Source of the DNA: JBFFXF01 sp041569895
GTDB taxonomy: Bacteria > Planctomycetota > UBA8108 > JACQVS01
NCBI GenBank assembly: GCA_041569895.1
Contig: JBFFXF010000138.1
Span: 1-18,688, forward strand
Reading direction: 5' to 3'
DNA length: 18,688 nt
The position numbers were made by a program, and so were the translations under genes. Each line of letters opens with the position of its first letter. Position 1 is the stretch's first letter. Of this stretch, positions 6,687 to 15,039 are shown one piece after another. The notes under the pieces were generated by a model. It saw only the letters and a list, made by a program, of their open reading frames with translations. It did not search any database and was not told the origin of the DNA.

Positions 6687-7746
6687 CTATCAACTGCTTC
6701 ACCCGCAGTTCCTGGCGCTCCTGGCGCTGATCCCGATCGGGCTCTGGCTCGCGGCGCGCCGTGTGCCGCGCGGCACGCTGCGGTTCTCGACGACGGCGCC
6801 GTTTCATCGCGTGCGGCCGAGCCTTCGCCTGCGCCTGCGCGTCCTGGTGCCGTTCCTGCGCATCGCGGCGCTGACGTTTCTCATCGTCGCCCTGAGTCGC
6901 CCGCAGAAGGGCACCGAGCTGACGCCGGAGCGCTCGCGCGGCATCGGCATCCTGCTCGTCATCGACAAGTCCGGCAGCATGACGACGCCCGACTTCGAGA
7001 TCGACGGCAAGCAGGTGGCGCGCATCGACGCCGTGAAGAAGGTCGCCACCGAGTTCATACGCGGCGGCGGCGGACTGCCTGGACGGCCGGACGACGAGAT
7101 CGGCATCGTGGCGTTCAGCGGCTACCCGGTCCCGAGCGCGCCGCTGACGCTCGACCACGGCGCGGTGCTCGAGGTGCTCGACTCGATCGAGGCCCTCGAC
7201 CCGCGAGCCGCCGAACGCGACAGCCGCGGCCGGGCGCTCTACCCGGACGAGTACGAGACCGCCATCGGAGACGCCATCGCGCTCGCGGCGGACCGCCTGC
7301 GCGACGCCGCGGTCAAGAGCAAGGTGATGATCCTGCTCTCCGACGGCGAGCAGACGACCGGCGAGCTGTCGCCGCTCGAGGGCGCCAAGATCGCCGAGAC
7401 CTTCGGCATCAAGGTCTACACCATCGGAATCGGCAGGTCGGGCGTCACCCTGGTGACGGTCAACGACCCCTTCTTCGGCCCGCGCAAGGTCCGCCAGCGC
7501 TCGGACCTCGACGAGGCCACCCTGGAGCGCATCGCCGAGACCACCGGTGGCAAGTACTTCAACGCGGCAACGACCGGCGCCCTGACGGAGGTCTACGCGG
7601 CCATCGACCGACTGGAAAGATCGGAAATCGAAACCACCCGCTTCTACCGCTGGGAGGAGCGTTTCCTCCCACTGGCCCTGGCGGGTTTGGTGTGCATCGT
7701 CCTGGAAGTAATCCTCGGCCAGAGCATCTTCAGGCGGATTCCATGA
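6673..7746 (+). CDS. batA: BatA, VWA-domain membrane protein
   Basis: A 357-residue protein with the BatA/BatB layout. Two N-terminal transmembrane segments (about 11-28 and 58-75) precede a cytoplasmic-type VWA domain, and a third transmembrane segment lies near the C-terminus (about 331-350). The short HPQFLALLALIP opening is typical. The MIDAS metal site is complete: D98-K-S100-G-S102 in VIDKSGSM, a Thr at 196 in YETAIGDAI, and LSDGEQTTG with D224. ALSRPQKG before the VWA domain matches the usual ARPQ-type linker. The VWA domain contains an extra loop (residues 104-140) with charged and glycine-rich sequence. In the Bat model BatA and BatB form hetero-complexes in the inner membrane and are handled by MoxR. 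The start is a GTG supported by AGGAGGTGG. It could equally be labelled BatB by sequence alone; the name follows gene order. Confidence 0.9.
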   Translation: MELGDYQLLHPQFLALLALIPIGLWLAARRVPRGTLRFSTTAPFHRVRPSLRLRLRVLVPFLRIAALTFLIVALSRPQKGTELTPERSRGIGILLVIDKSGSMTTPDFEIDGKQVARIDAVKKVATEFIRGGGGLPGRPDDEIGIVAFSGYPVPSAPLTLDHGAVLEVLDSIEALDPRAAERDSRGRALYPDEYETAIGDAIALAADRLRDAAVKSKVMILLSDGEQTTGELSPLEGAKIAETFGIKVYTIGIGRSGVTLVTVNDPFFGPRKVRQRSDLDEATLERIAETTGGKYFNAATTGALTEVYAAIDRLERSEIETTRFYRWEERFLPLALAGLVCIVLEVILGQSIFRRIP

Positions 7747-7769
7747 GGCCCCTCGACTCCTCGGGATTC

Positions 7770-7799
7770 GGTCCCGGACCCGGTCCCAGTCCCGGTCCC
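7770..7799 (+). repeat. Hexanucleotide array (GGTCCC-type) between batA and batB
   Basis: Five units: GGTCCC, GGACCC, GGTCCC, AGTCCC, GGTCCC, followed by a degraded GATACT. They take up much of the 66-base gap. The family resemblance to 1148-1207 is the period of 6 and the fixed C-rich part with variable flanking bases. Confidence 0.8.
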
Positions 7800-7812
7800 G
7801 ATACTGAATGAA

Positions 7813-8829
7813 ATGAGATTCAACCCAGCCACTCTCCCCTACCTCCATCTGATCTGGCTCGTCCCCGCCCTCGCCCTCGTCTATCTCTACGGCTTCCACC
7901 GCCGTCGGGTGGCGCTCGAGGTGTTTGCCCGCTCCGAGGTGCTCCGCCATCTCGTCGCGTCCGTGCAGCGCGGGCGGCAGTATCTCCGCGCCGCGCTCGT
8001 GCTCGCCGCGGTGGCGCTCATCGCGGTCGGCGCGGCGCGGCCGCAGTGGGGCGCCGAGGCGCAGCAGATCACGCGGCGGGGCATCGATCTTGTCGTGCTG
8101 CTCGATCTCTCCAAGTCGATGCTCGCCGAGGACGTGCGGCCGAACCGGCTCGAGCGCGCCAAGATCGACCTCAAGGAGATGCTCGACAGCCTGCGCGGCG
8201 ATCGCATCGCGCTCGTCGGCTTCGCGGGCCGCGCCGAGATCCGCTGCCCGCTGACGTTCGACTACGGGTTCTTCGCGCACATCCTCGACGACCTCGAGGT
8301 CGGCTCGGTGGCGCTCGGCGGCACCAGCATCGCGGAGGCGATCCACAAGGGGCTCGAGTGCTTCCAGGACGAGTTCCCGAACCACAAGGCGATGCTCCTG
8401 ATCACCGACGGCGAGGACCACGAGGAGTTCGTGCGCGAGGCGATCGCCCGCGCCAGGGAGCGCAACGTGCGCATCTTCGCGGCGGGGATCGGCGACAGCC
8501 GCGAGGGGCGGCGCATCCCGATCACCGACGCGGACGGCAACCGCCGCTATCTGCGCGACTCGCAGGGCCAGTTCGTGTGGACGAAGCTCGATTCGGCGCT
8601 CCTCCAGGAGGCGGCGCTGGCGACTGGAGGCGTCTACATCCCGATCGGCACCGGCGCGGCGGACCTCGCCGAGATCTACCGCGATCACGTCGACACGCTC
8701 GAGAAAAAAGAGCTTGAGGGGTACAAGGAGGAGCGCTACAAGGACCGCTACCAGTGGTTCCTGGGACTCGCGGTCCTGCTCCTGATGATCGAGCCGCTCG
8801 TCTCGACGCGAAAGGAGGCGGGTCGATGA
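7813..8829 (+). CDS. batB: BatB, VWA-domain membrane protein
   Basis: A 338-residue protein paralogous to the preceding one. Transmembrane segments lie at about 11-27 and 58-76, then a VWA domain, then a C-terminal transmembrane segment (about 312-328). The MIDAS site is complete: D98-L-S100-K-S102 in LLDLSKSMLAEDVRPNRLER (highly typical of BatB), Thr171 in GGTSIAEAI, and D199 in LITDGEDHE. AARPQWG precedes the VWA domain, the classic BatB signature. No ribosome binding site is seen near the ATG at 7813, where the hexanucleotide array crowds the upstream region. The ORF opening (MRFNPATLPYLHLIWLVPAL) fits the family start. The stop overlaps the batC start by ATGA. Confidence 0.93.
   Translation: MRFNPATLPYLHLIWLVPALALVYLYGFHRRRVALEVFARSEVLRHLVASVQRGRQYLRAALVLAAVALIAVGAARPQWGAEAQQITRRGIDLVVLLDLSKSMLAEDVRPNRLERAKIDLKEMLDSLRGDRIALVGFAGRAEIRCPLTFDYGFFAHILDDLEVGSVALGGTSIAEAIHKGLECFQDEFPNHKAMLLITDGEDHEEFVREAIARARERNVRIFAAGIGDSREGRRIPITDADGNRRYLRDSQGQFVWTKLDSALLQEAALATGGVYIPIGTGAADLAEIYRDHVDTLEKKELEGYKEERYKDRYQWFLGLAVLLLMIEPLVSTRKEAGR
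8811..8818 (+). promoter_or_regulatory. Strong ribosome binding site deciding the batC start
   Basis: AAAGGAGG lies seven bases before ATG 8826 and decides against the longer upstream frame (GTG 8754) and the internal ATG 8871, which has no such site. Confidence 0.75.
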
Positions 8830-10493
8830 ACCGGCGTAAGGAATCCAGGCCCGCATCGTCTCTCTCTCCGATGAACTGCCGGATCGTCGCACTCAGAGGA
8901 ACCAGCGCGCTCGTCCTGCTCCTGACTGTCGCCGCGCCCGCCCGCGGCGGCGAGTACGAGCGCTTCCTGCGCGAGGGCAACGAGCTCTACGCGCGCGGGG
9001 ACTACGCACGCGCCGAGGAGCAGTACATCAAGAGTCGCGAGGAGAAGCAGGACTCGGCGATCGCGCGCTTCAACATCGGCAACACCTACTTCGCGCGGCA
9101 AGACTACGAGCGCGCCATCGAGCACTACCTCGAGGCCCTCAACTGGGTCCGCGCCGACCGCGAGCTCGAGACCCGCGTGCGCTACAACCTCGCCACGGCG
9201 CGCGTGCGCGAATCGGAGCGATCGATCGGCGACGTCACCAGCCCCCAGAAGGTGCAGACGGGTCTCGAGCTCCTGCGCCAGGCGATCACCACCTACCGCG
9301 ACGTGCTCGAGATCGACCCGGACCACGCCGACGCGCGCCACAACCTCGCCGTCTGTCAGCTCCGCATCAAGCAGCTCCTCGACACGCTCAAGCGCCTGCG
9401 CGAGGAGGCGGCGAAGCAGCAGGAGGAAGAGGGCAAGAGCCCGGTCGAGATCCTCCGCGAGCTGATCGCCGAGGAGGAGGAGGAGATCGGCCTGACGCGC
9501 GCGGCCGCCGGGGCGGTGGCGGAGCGCGAGCGGCTGGCGGGGCAGCGCCAGCGCATCGCCACGGCGCACCGCAAGGCGGAGCTCCTCGGTGACGACCCGA
9601 CCGCGACCGCGGCGCGCCAGGGACTGCTCGCCGAGCTGGCGGAAATCGAGGCCGATCCCGCGATCGTCATCGGCGGCGCGGAGGTGTCGCGGGCGAGGAA
9701 GGAGCTCGAGGCCGGCGAGTCGGCGGGGCCGGGACTCGCGGATGCGACGCGACGGCTCGACGCCGCCACCGGAGAGCTCGACACGCGCGTCGTCGAGACC
9801 CTCGAGACCGACCGCGAGAAGCAGACCGCGACCCGCGACAAGGCCGCGGGGCTGGTCGCCGGCATCCGCCAGCGGCTCGAGGGCGCGCAGGGCGCCACGG
9901 TCGTGCCGCCGCCGGGGCAGGCCCAGCAGCCCCCCGGGCCGCCGGCGCCCGGGTCGGAGCCGCTGCCTGCCGAGGTGGCGGAGATCCTCGAGAAGGTGAG
10001 CGAGCACACGCAGCAGGCGGCGTTCCTGATGGACGGCGTGCTGCAGCTCTTCGGCCCGCCCGACGACCAGCAGCCGACGCCGGTCGGGGCGATTCCGGGA
10101 ATCATCTCCGGCCAGGAGGGCGCGCTCGAGGCGCTGCGCAAGGCGCTCGAGGAGGCGGAGAAACTGCCGCGGGACGAGCAGCAACAACAGCAACAACAGA
10201 ACAACCAGCAACAGCAGAACGACCAGCAGCAGAGCGATCAGCAGCAAGAGCAGGACGACGACAAGCCGAAGGATGAGCAGCAGGGCGAGAACGAGGACCG
10301 CGAGTCGGAGCAGGGACAGGACCAGCAGGCGAAGCAAGAGCAGCAGTCTCGAGAGCAGGAGCAGCAGCTCTCGGAGGAGGAGGCGGAGGAGCTCCTGCGC
10401 CGCTTCCTGCGCCGCGAGCGCGAGCGCGAGAAGGACCGCAAGCAGCGCCGCGTGATCCAGGGCGGCGGCCGGCGGATCGACAAGGACTGGTGA
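8826..10493 (+). CDS. batC: BatC-like TPR protein with coiled coil and Gln-rich tail
   Basis: A 555-residue protein starting at ATG 8826. A hydrophobic signal segment lies at 22-40 (ALVLLLTVAAPARGG), so export is likely. TPR units follow: GNELYARGDYARAEEQY near 51, IGNTYFARQDYERAIEHYLE near 84, and a further TPR-like YRDVLEIDPDHADARHNLAV near 157. Residues 185-350 are highly charged and helical, probably coiled coil. A proline-rich linker (360-382) precedes another helical segment. From 450 to 515 the chain is dominated by Gln, with Asp, Glu and Asn, encoded by mixed CAG/CAA codons. The protein ends RRIDKDW, the KDW ending familiar from BatC-like proteins. It is far longer than minimal BatC proteins. 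Both start and stop are closely coupled to neighbours. The middle coiled-coil part has no firm functional assignment. Confidence 0.82.
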   Translation: MNRRKESRPASSLSPMNCRIVALRGTSALVLLLTVAAPARGGEYERFLREGNELYARGDYARAEEQYIKSREEKQDSAIARFNIGNTYFARQDYERAIEHYLEALNWVRADRELETRVRYNLATARVRESERSIGDVTSPQKVQTGLELLRQAITTYRDVLEIDPDHADARHNLAVCQLRIKQLLDTLKRLREEAAKQQEEEGKSPVEILRELIAEEEEEIGLTRAAAGAVAERERLAGQRQRIATAHRKAELLGDDPTATAARQGLLAELAEIEADPAIVIGGAEVSRARKELEAGESAGPGLADATRRLDAATGELDTRVVETLETDREKQTATRDKAAGLVAGIRQRLEGAQGATVVPPPGQAQQPPGPPAPGSEPLPAEVAEILEKVSEHTQQAAFLMDGVLQLFGPPDDQQPTPVGAIPGIISGQEGALEALRKALEEAEKLPRDEQQQQQQQNNQQQQNDQQQSDQQQEQDDDKPKDEQQGENEDRESEQGQDQQAKQEQQSREQEQQLSEEEAEELLRRFLRREREREKDRKQRRVIQGGGRRIDKDW

Positions 10494-10495
10494 CC

Positions 10496-12403
10496 ATGCT
10501 CGGGAGACGGACGGCGACCCTGGCGCTCGGCGTGCTGATCGCGGCGCTCGCGCGCGGCGAGGCGGCGGCGAACGAGGTGCGTCTTCACGTCTCGGACACG
10601 AGCGTCACCCTCGCCGACACCTTCGACCTCCGCGTCGTCGTCACCGCGGCGGGGGGCGAGATCGAGCCGCCGAGCCTCGACGAGAACGGCTTCGAGATCG
10701 TCAACAGCGGGCGATCGACGTCGATCAAGGCCATCTTCGGCAAGCGATCGGCGGAGACGACATTCACGTACCGCCTGCGGCCGACGCGCACGGGGGCGAT
10801 CAGCATCCCGCCGGTCTCGGTGCGCGTCGACGGCAAGACGCACACCAGCGAGGGCGGCGTCACGGTGCACGTCGAGGAGATCCCGAAGCGCGACGACTTC
10901 ATCCTCGAGCTCGAGGCCTCGAAGACGCGCGTCTACGTCGACGAGCAGATCGTCGTCACGTTGCGCGTCCTGGCGCAGCGGCTGCCGGGCTCGAACGCCG
11001 ACATCGATCCGTTCGCCTCGCGCGGCACCACGTGGCCGCACCTGCAGATCCCGTGGGTCGAGAGCCACCCGGGCTTCGAGACCGCCGACTTCCAGCAGTA
11101 CGCGCAGACGCTCAACCCGCGTCGCAGCGGGCGCGGCTTCCCGATCAACAGCTACTCGTTCGATGACGGGCTGCGGTTCTTCGGCGACCGCAACCCGTGG
11201 CTGTTCGATCTGCCGAGGTCCACGACCACGCGCACCGACTCGAGCGGCACCAGGCGGAGCTACTTCGTCTACACGCTGTCGAAGACGTTCCGGGCGGTGG
11301 AGGCGGGCACGTTCCAGCTCGCGCCGGTGACCGCGCGCGGCGTCATCTTCACGTCCGACACGGCGGGGGCGCGGCCGACCCCGAACGAGTTCCTGACGCA
11401 GTCGAATGGCGTCACCATCGAGGTGCGCGAGGTCCCCCGCGATGGCCGCCCGCCATCGTTCACGGGCGCGGTCGGGAAGTTCACCGCGACGGCGTCGCTC
11501 GCGGCGACGAGCGACGAGATCTGGGTCGGCGAGCCGATCACCCTCGAGGTGACGATCAGGGGGACGGGGCGGCTCGAGTCGATCGGCCCGCTGTCGCTGA
11601 AGACGCAGGAGCAGTTCAGCGAGCTCTTCCGCGTCCACGACGAGCCGCAGATCGGCGAGATCGATCCGGACCGCAACGCCGTGACGTTCGTCTACGGCGT
11701 GCGCCCGCGGCGCGCCGGCTTCGAGAGCATCCCGGGCATCCGGTTCTCGTACTTCGATCCGGAGCTCGAGCAGTTCGTCACCATCGAGACACCGCCGATT
11801 CCGGTGACGGTGCGCGAGGGGAGGACGGTCGGCTCGGAGGACGTGCGCAGCTTCGATGGCGCGGAGCCGGTCCGCCGTCACAAGCGCATCAAGTCGGCGA
11901 TCTACCCGAACTACATCCGCCCCGACGCGCTCGAGCCGCAGCAACCGCAGCGCACGTTCACGGCGGTCGACGGCGCGCTGCTCGCCGTGCCGCCGCTGCT
12001 CTATCTGGCGCTGCTCGTGATGACGATGCGCCGGCGACGTCTCGAGCGCGACCCCGGCATCGTCAGAAAGCGGGAGGCCGGCCGCCGGGCGCGAGCCGCG
12101 CTCGAGCAGGCGATGGCCGCGGCGAGCGGCCGCACCGGCGAGGCGTTCGACGGCGTCGCGCGCGCGCTGACGACGTTCGTCGCCGATCGACTGGGCCTTC
12201 CCGCGAGCGGACTCACCGCGGCCGAGGCGCTCGCGGCGCTCGAGAAGAGCCGCGTCGCGTCGGAGACCCGCGCCGAGCTGCGCGCCATCCTCGAGACCTG
12301 CGAGCAGGCCCGCTACGGCGCAGCCGCGAGCGCGGGGAGCGCGGCGGAGCTCGGCGCGCGGGCGAGAGAGGCGCTGCGCCGCCTCGAGGCGGAGATCCGA
12401 TGA
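10496..12403 (+). CDS. batD: BatD, oxygen tolerance protein (PF13584-type)
   Basis: A 635-residue protein. A signal peptide covers residues 1-25 (LALGVLIAALARGEAAA). A long beta-rich periplasmic part follows (about 27-440), beginning with the typical opening VRLHVSDTSVTLADTFDLRV. PPSFTGAVGKFT at about 319-330 is the characteristic BatD signature. One transmembrane segment (about 492-511) leads to a basic, helical cytoplasmic tail. ATG 10496 is favoured because AAGGA (10482-10486) lies at good spacing; a GTG at 10490 overlapping the batC stop would add two residues. Role in the family: periplasmic partner of BatA/B/C, exact function unresolved. The glycine- and proline-rich stretch at 175-250 (SGRGFPINSYSFDDGLRF) is a common variable insert in BatD proteins. 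Confidence 0.93.
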   Translation: MLGRRTATLALGVLIAALARGEAAANEVRLHVSDTSVTLADTFDLRVVVTAAGGEIEPPSLDENGFEIVNSGRSTSIKAIFGKRSAETTFTYRLRPTRTGAISIPPVSVRVDGKTHTSEGGVTVHVEEIPKRDDFILELEASKTRVYVDEQIVVTLRVLAQRLPGSNADIDPFASRGTTWPHLQIPWVESHPGFETADFQQYAQTLNPRRSGRGFPINSYSFDDGLRFFGDRNPWLFDLPRSTTTRTDSSGTRRSYFVYTLSKTFRAVEAGTFQLAPVTARGVIFTSDTAGARPTPNEFLTQSNGVTIEVREVPRDGRPPSFTGAVGKFTATASLAATSDEIWVGEPITLEVTIRGTGRLESIGPLSLKTQEQFSELFRVHDEPQIGEIDPDRNAVTFVYGVRPRRAGFESIPGIRFSYFDPELEQFVTIETPPIPVTVREGRTVGSEDVRSFDGAEPVRRHKRIKSAIYPNYIRPDALEPQQPQRTFTAVDGALLAVPPLLYLALLVMTMRRRRLERDPGIVRKREAGRRARAALEQAMAAASGRTGEAFDGVARALTTFVADRLGLPASGLTAAEALAALEKSRVASETRAELRAILETCEQARYGAAASAGSAAELGARAREALRRLEAEIR

Positions 12404-13236
12404 GCGCGCTCCGGCTCACCGCGCTCGCGCTCGCGTTGCTCGGCGTGGTCGGCGCCGGCGCGCTCGGCGCGCAGGAGAGCGCGGAGACATTATCGGATCT
12501 CTCCGATGCCCCGCCGATCGAGATCTTCACGCGCTCGAACGCGCTCTTCGAGTCCGCCCGCTCCGAGGAGGAGCTGCGCCAGGCCGCCGCGGGCTACGAG
12601 ACGCTGCTGCGAAAGGGTCCGAGAAATGGACATCTGCATTACAATCTCGGAAACACCTACCTGCGTCTCGGCGACCACGGCCGCGCCATCCTCCACTTCC
12701 GTCGCGCGTTGCGGTACATCCCCGACGATCCGTACGCGCGCGCCATGCTCGACGAGGCCCGGCGCCAGGTGCGCGAGCAGAGTCCCGGACTCTACCGCCA
12801 GGAGCCCCGCGACGACCTTCTCAACACGTTGTTTTTCTGGCACTTCCAGACGTCGTTCCGGGGCCGCCTGACGGTGCTCGTGATCGCCTCGGCGGCCTTC
12901 TGGCTGCTGCTCGCCGTGCGCCTGCGCGCGCGACTCCCACTCCACCGCTTCGCGCTCGCGACGTTGCTCGTCGTTTCCATCATTACCGGCACCTCTCTTG
13001 CTCTCGAAACTCTTGCGGGAACTGGCCTCGACGCGGTCGTCACGGCCGACGAGGTCGAGGTGCGCAGCGGCAAGGGCCTGGAGTTCGAGCTGGCGCTCGA
13101 TCGGCCGGTCCCCTCGGGAGTCGAGGTCACCGTCCTCGAGACCAGGGGGCAGTGGCACCTCATCCAGTTCCCCGACACCTCGGTCGGCTGGGTGCCGGAG
13201 CACACGGTCGAGCCGGTGGTGGAGGCGGTGGACTGA
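12400..13236 (+). CDS. batE: BatE: TPR protein with two TM segments and SH3-like domain
   Basis: A 278-residue protein starting at ATG 12400, which overlaps the batD stop. Residues 1-24 form a signal peptide or anchor (LTALALALLGVVGAGALGAQ). TPR units lie at 40-125, with HYNLGNTYLRLGDHGRAILH as the clearest, and continue through FRRALRYIPDDPYARAML. Two transmembrane segments follow (about 157-174 and 184-202). A bacterial SH3-like domain ends the protein (about 210-270, VVTADEVEVRSGKG... QWHLIQFPDTSVGWVPEHTV). This TPR/TM/TM/SH3 layout is the standard one for BatE. It is the last gene of the bat operon: a strong hairpin follows five bases after the stop, then a 240-base leader before a functionally different operon. 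Confidence 0.92.
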   Translation: MSALRLTALALALLGVVGAGALGAQESAETLSDLSDAPPIEIFTRSNALFESARSEEELRQAAAGYETLLRKGPRNGHLHYNLGNTYLRLGDHGRAILHFRRALRYIPDDPYARAMLDEARRQVREQSPGLYRQEPRDDLLNTLFFWHFQTSFRGRLTVLVIASAAFWLLLAVRLRARLPLHRFALATLLVVSIITGTSLALETLAGTGLDAVVTADEVEVRSGKGLEFELALDRPVPSGVEVTVLETRGQWHLIQFPDTSVGWVPEHTVEPVVEAVD

Positions 13237-13240
13237 CCGG

Positions 13241-13261
13241 GCCTCGCAGATCCTGCGGGGC
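13241..13261 (+). terminator. Strong hairpin directly after batE, possible terminator without T-tract
   Basis: GCCTCGCAG and CTGCGGGGC pair as a nine-base stem (one G-U) closing an ATC loop. It begins four bases after the batE stop. No run of T follows, only a loosely T-rich stretch at 13275-13283, so it may act as an RNA 3'-end stabiliser or in factor-dependent termination. Confidence 0.5.
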
Positions 13262-13279
13262 TCCGGGCGCGGAATTCTC

Positions 13280-13308
13280 TTTCTCGCCGTTCGATTGCGG
13301 TTTATAGT
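13280..13308 (+). promoter_or_regulatory. Weak candidate promoter for the exopolysaccharide genes
   Basis: TATAGT at 13303-13308 is a good -10 box within a locally AT-rich patch. The 17-base-spaced -35 candidate TTTCTC (13280-13285) is poor. A leader of about 185 bases would result, including a small perfect hairpin (GCGCTC 13342-13347, GAGCGC 13352-13357) and the tandem repeat at 13375-13394. Support is by position and the -10 box only. Confidence 0.25.
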
Positions 13309-13374
13309 CGCTGCGGGTGTCGTAAGCGAACCGGGCGGTGCGCGCTCCTCCGAGCGCAGGGGCGCCGCGCGGAC

Positions 13375-13394
13375 GTCAACGCGAGTCAACGCGA
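13375..13394 (+). repeat. Perfect tandem 10-bp repeat (GTCAACGCGA x2) in the leader
   Basis: Two adjacent identical decamers, with a third decayed copy (AATCACGCGA) at 13400-13409. One unit is about one helical turn, the spacing expected for a direct-repeat protein binding site. It lies between the candidate promoter and the ATG of the Wzz-type gene. An operator role is inference. Confidence 0.4.
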
Positions 13395-13499
13395 TCGCAA
13401 TCACGCGAGAGAGGGCGCGTCCGGCCAGTACGGGGCGACCACGCGCATAATCTGCGGACGGAGCACGTTTGTGCCCGTCTTGACCAGTAGTGGTGTGAC

Positions 13500-15038
13500 A
13501 TGAACGACATCATCGAAACCGATCCCGACCAGTACCCCGTGCGTCCGAAAAAGGGCCACACCTGGAGCCTGGCGTTCGTCAAGGACCGCGCGACCCGTGC
13601 GGTGACCCGCGTCCCGGAGATCGCCTACGCCGTCTCCCGTCACTGGTTCGCGATCGTCATCTGCATCGTGATCGCCGCGATCGCGGGCTGGGTCTTCGCG
13701 CAGACCAGGCGTCATGTTTACAGGGGGACGGTCAAGCTCAAGGTCAATCCGGTGGCGTCGATTCTCGGCGAGCAGGCATCGTACCGCTTCCGCGACGAGA
13801 TGAAGCTCTTCATGAACACGCAGACGGTGATCCTGACGAGCGACTCCGTGCTCAGGAAGGTTGCCCAGAGCACCGGACTCGACACGCCGGCGGAAGACGC
13901 GCCGCTCGCGAGCGAGTCGCCGGTCGAGACCGTCCGCCGCAAGATCGGCCAGGCGAAGTCGACCGCCCTCGAGATGCTCGATCTCGACGAGCCGCGGGCC
14001 GGCGGGTTCGCGCGGGAGCAGGCGCTCGAGAACGCGGCAGAGACTTTCAGGAAACGCTCCAATGTCGTCGCCGACCCCGACAGCGCGACGATCACCCTCG
14101 AGGTCTACGGCGCCGACCACGCCCGGATACGCGCGGAGCTCGACGGCTGGGTCGACGCCTACATCACTCACGTCGAGGACATGGACAGCACGGCGCACGA
14201 TGAATTCTTTTCCAACCTTCTCGACTACTACTCGAAGCTCGAGAAGGAGGCGGTCGAGCATCTCGATGCCTTCAAGCGCGACAACCCGGAAGTCTCCGAG
14301 GGCGAGCTCCAGTGGCTCGAGGAGCAGATCGCGGACCTCAAAGTCCGGCGCGGGGACCTCTCCCGTCCGGGTGGCGGTCTCGGCGCGCTCGTGCCCGGCG
14401 CCGGCAGCGGGGTCATCGACCCGGCGCTGGCGTCGCTGACCGAGGCGCTAAACGTCCTCACACAGCAGCTGATCCAGAAGAAGGCCGAGGGCTTCCGCGA
14501 GGAAAGCCAGGAAGTGCAAAAGATCCTCCGCAGCCGGGAGCTCGTCGAGAAGGAGATCCAGCAGATCCGCCTCGGCGTCGACGATCCGACGTCCGGTGAC
14601 GCGGAGCTCGCGGCGGCGCAGAAGCGCCTCGAGGAGCAGATCGCCAAGCGGATCGAGTCGCTCACCGCGGAGCTGCGGGAGAAGATGGTCCGCCGGACGG
14701 CCCTCAAGGAGCAGCTCGCCGAGCGCAAGCGGCTCGAGGACGACCTGCAGCGAATCCGCGACCGGCGCGAGCGCTACTCGAGCATCCGCCACGACACCCT
14801 CGACATGCGCGAGTCCTGGAAGACGGTGAAGGTCCAGCGTCTCGACGACCCGCACGTGCCGTCGTCCCCGCACGAGTACCGCCCGCTCTTCGTGATCTCG
14901 CTGGCGTCGCTCGGCGGCCTCGGCGCGGGCATCCTCCTGGCGCTCGTCTTCGAAATCTTCTGCCGCCGCGTGCGTTTCAAGCACGACCTCCTCAACGAGC
15001 TCGACCTGCGGGTGGTCGGCGTGATCCCGAGACGATGA
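13500..15038 (+). CDS. Wzz/GumC-type polysaccharide co-polymerase (chain-length determinant)
   Basis: A 512-residue inner-membrane protein. The cytoplasmic N-terminus leads to TM1 (about 48-66, HWFAIVICIVIAAIAGWVFA). A Wzz-like alpha/beta base follows (YRGTVKLKVNPVASIL). A long periplasmic helical hairpin spans about 235-440 and is rich in Glu/Lys/Arg heptads. The proline-rich motif DDPHVPSSPHEYRPL lies at 449-463, immediately before TM2 (about 462-486). This is the PCP hallmark, including the SP pair and the GxxxG-like GGLGAG. Such proteins set chain length or drive export in Wzx/Wzy-type exopolysaccharide synthesis. No kinase domain is fused; the next gene supplies it separately, one base after this stop. 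No ribosome binding site is visible at ATG 13500. The Wzz/GumC assignment is firm; the exact polymer is not knowable from the window. Confidence 0.88.
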   Translation: MNDIIETDPDQYPVRPKKGHTWSLAFVKDRATRAVTRVPEIAYAVSRHWFAIVICIVIAAIAGWVFAQTRRHVYRGTVKLKVNPVASILGEQASYRFRDEMKLFMNTQTVILTSDSVLRKVAQSTGLDTPAEDAPLASESPVETVRRKIGQAKSTALEMLDLDEPRAGGFAREQALENAAETFRKRSNVVADPDSATITLEVYGADHARIRAELDGWVDAYITHVEDMDSTAHDEFFSNLLDYYSKLEKEAVEHLDAFKRDNPEVSEGELQWLEEQIADLKVRRGDLSRPGGGLGALVPGAGSGVIDPALASLTEALNVLTQQLIQKKAEGFREESQEVQKILRSRELVEKEIQQIRLGVDDPTSGDAELAAAQKRLEEQIAKRIESLTAELREKMVRRTALKEQLAERKRLEDDLQRIRDRRERYSSIRHDTLDMRESWKTVKVQRLDDPHVPSSPHEYRPLFVISLASLGGLGAGILLALVFEIFCRRVRFKHDLLNELDLRVVGVIPRR

Positions 15039-15039
15039 A

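Noticed and set aside
6592..8892. 766-codon open frame on the minus strand
   Set aside because: It is antisense to batA and batB, which have complete MIDAS motifs. Its product is low-complexity Arg/Asp/Leu sequence.
8748..11944. Two long minus-strand frames over batC and batD
   Set aside because: They mirror the coiled-coil and Gln-rich coding (Leu-rich runs opposite CAG/CAA codons). The plus-strand genes have signal peptides, ribosome binding sites and family motifs.
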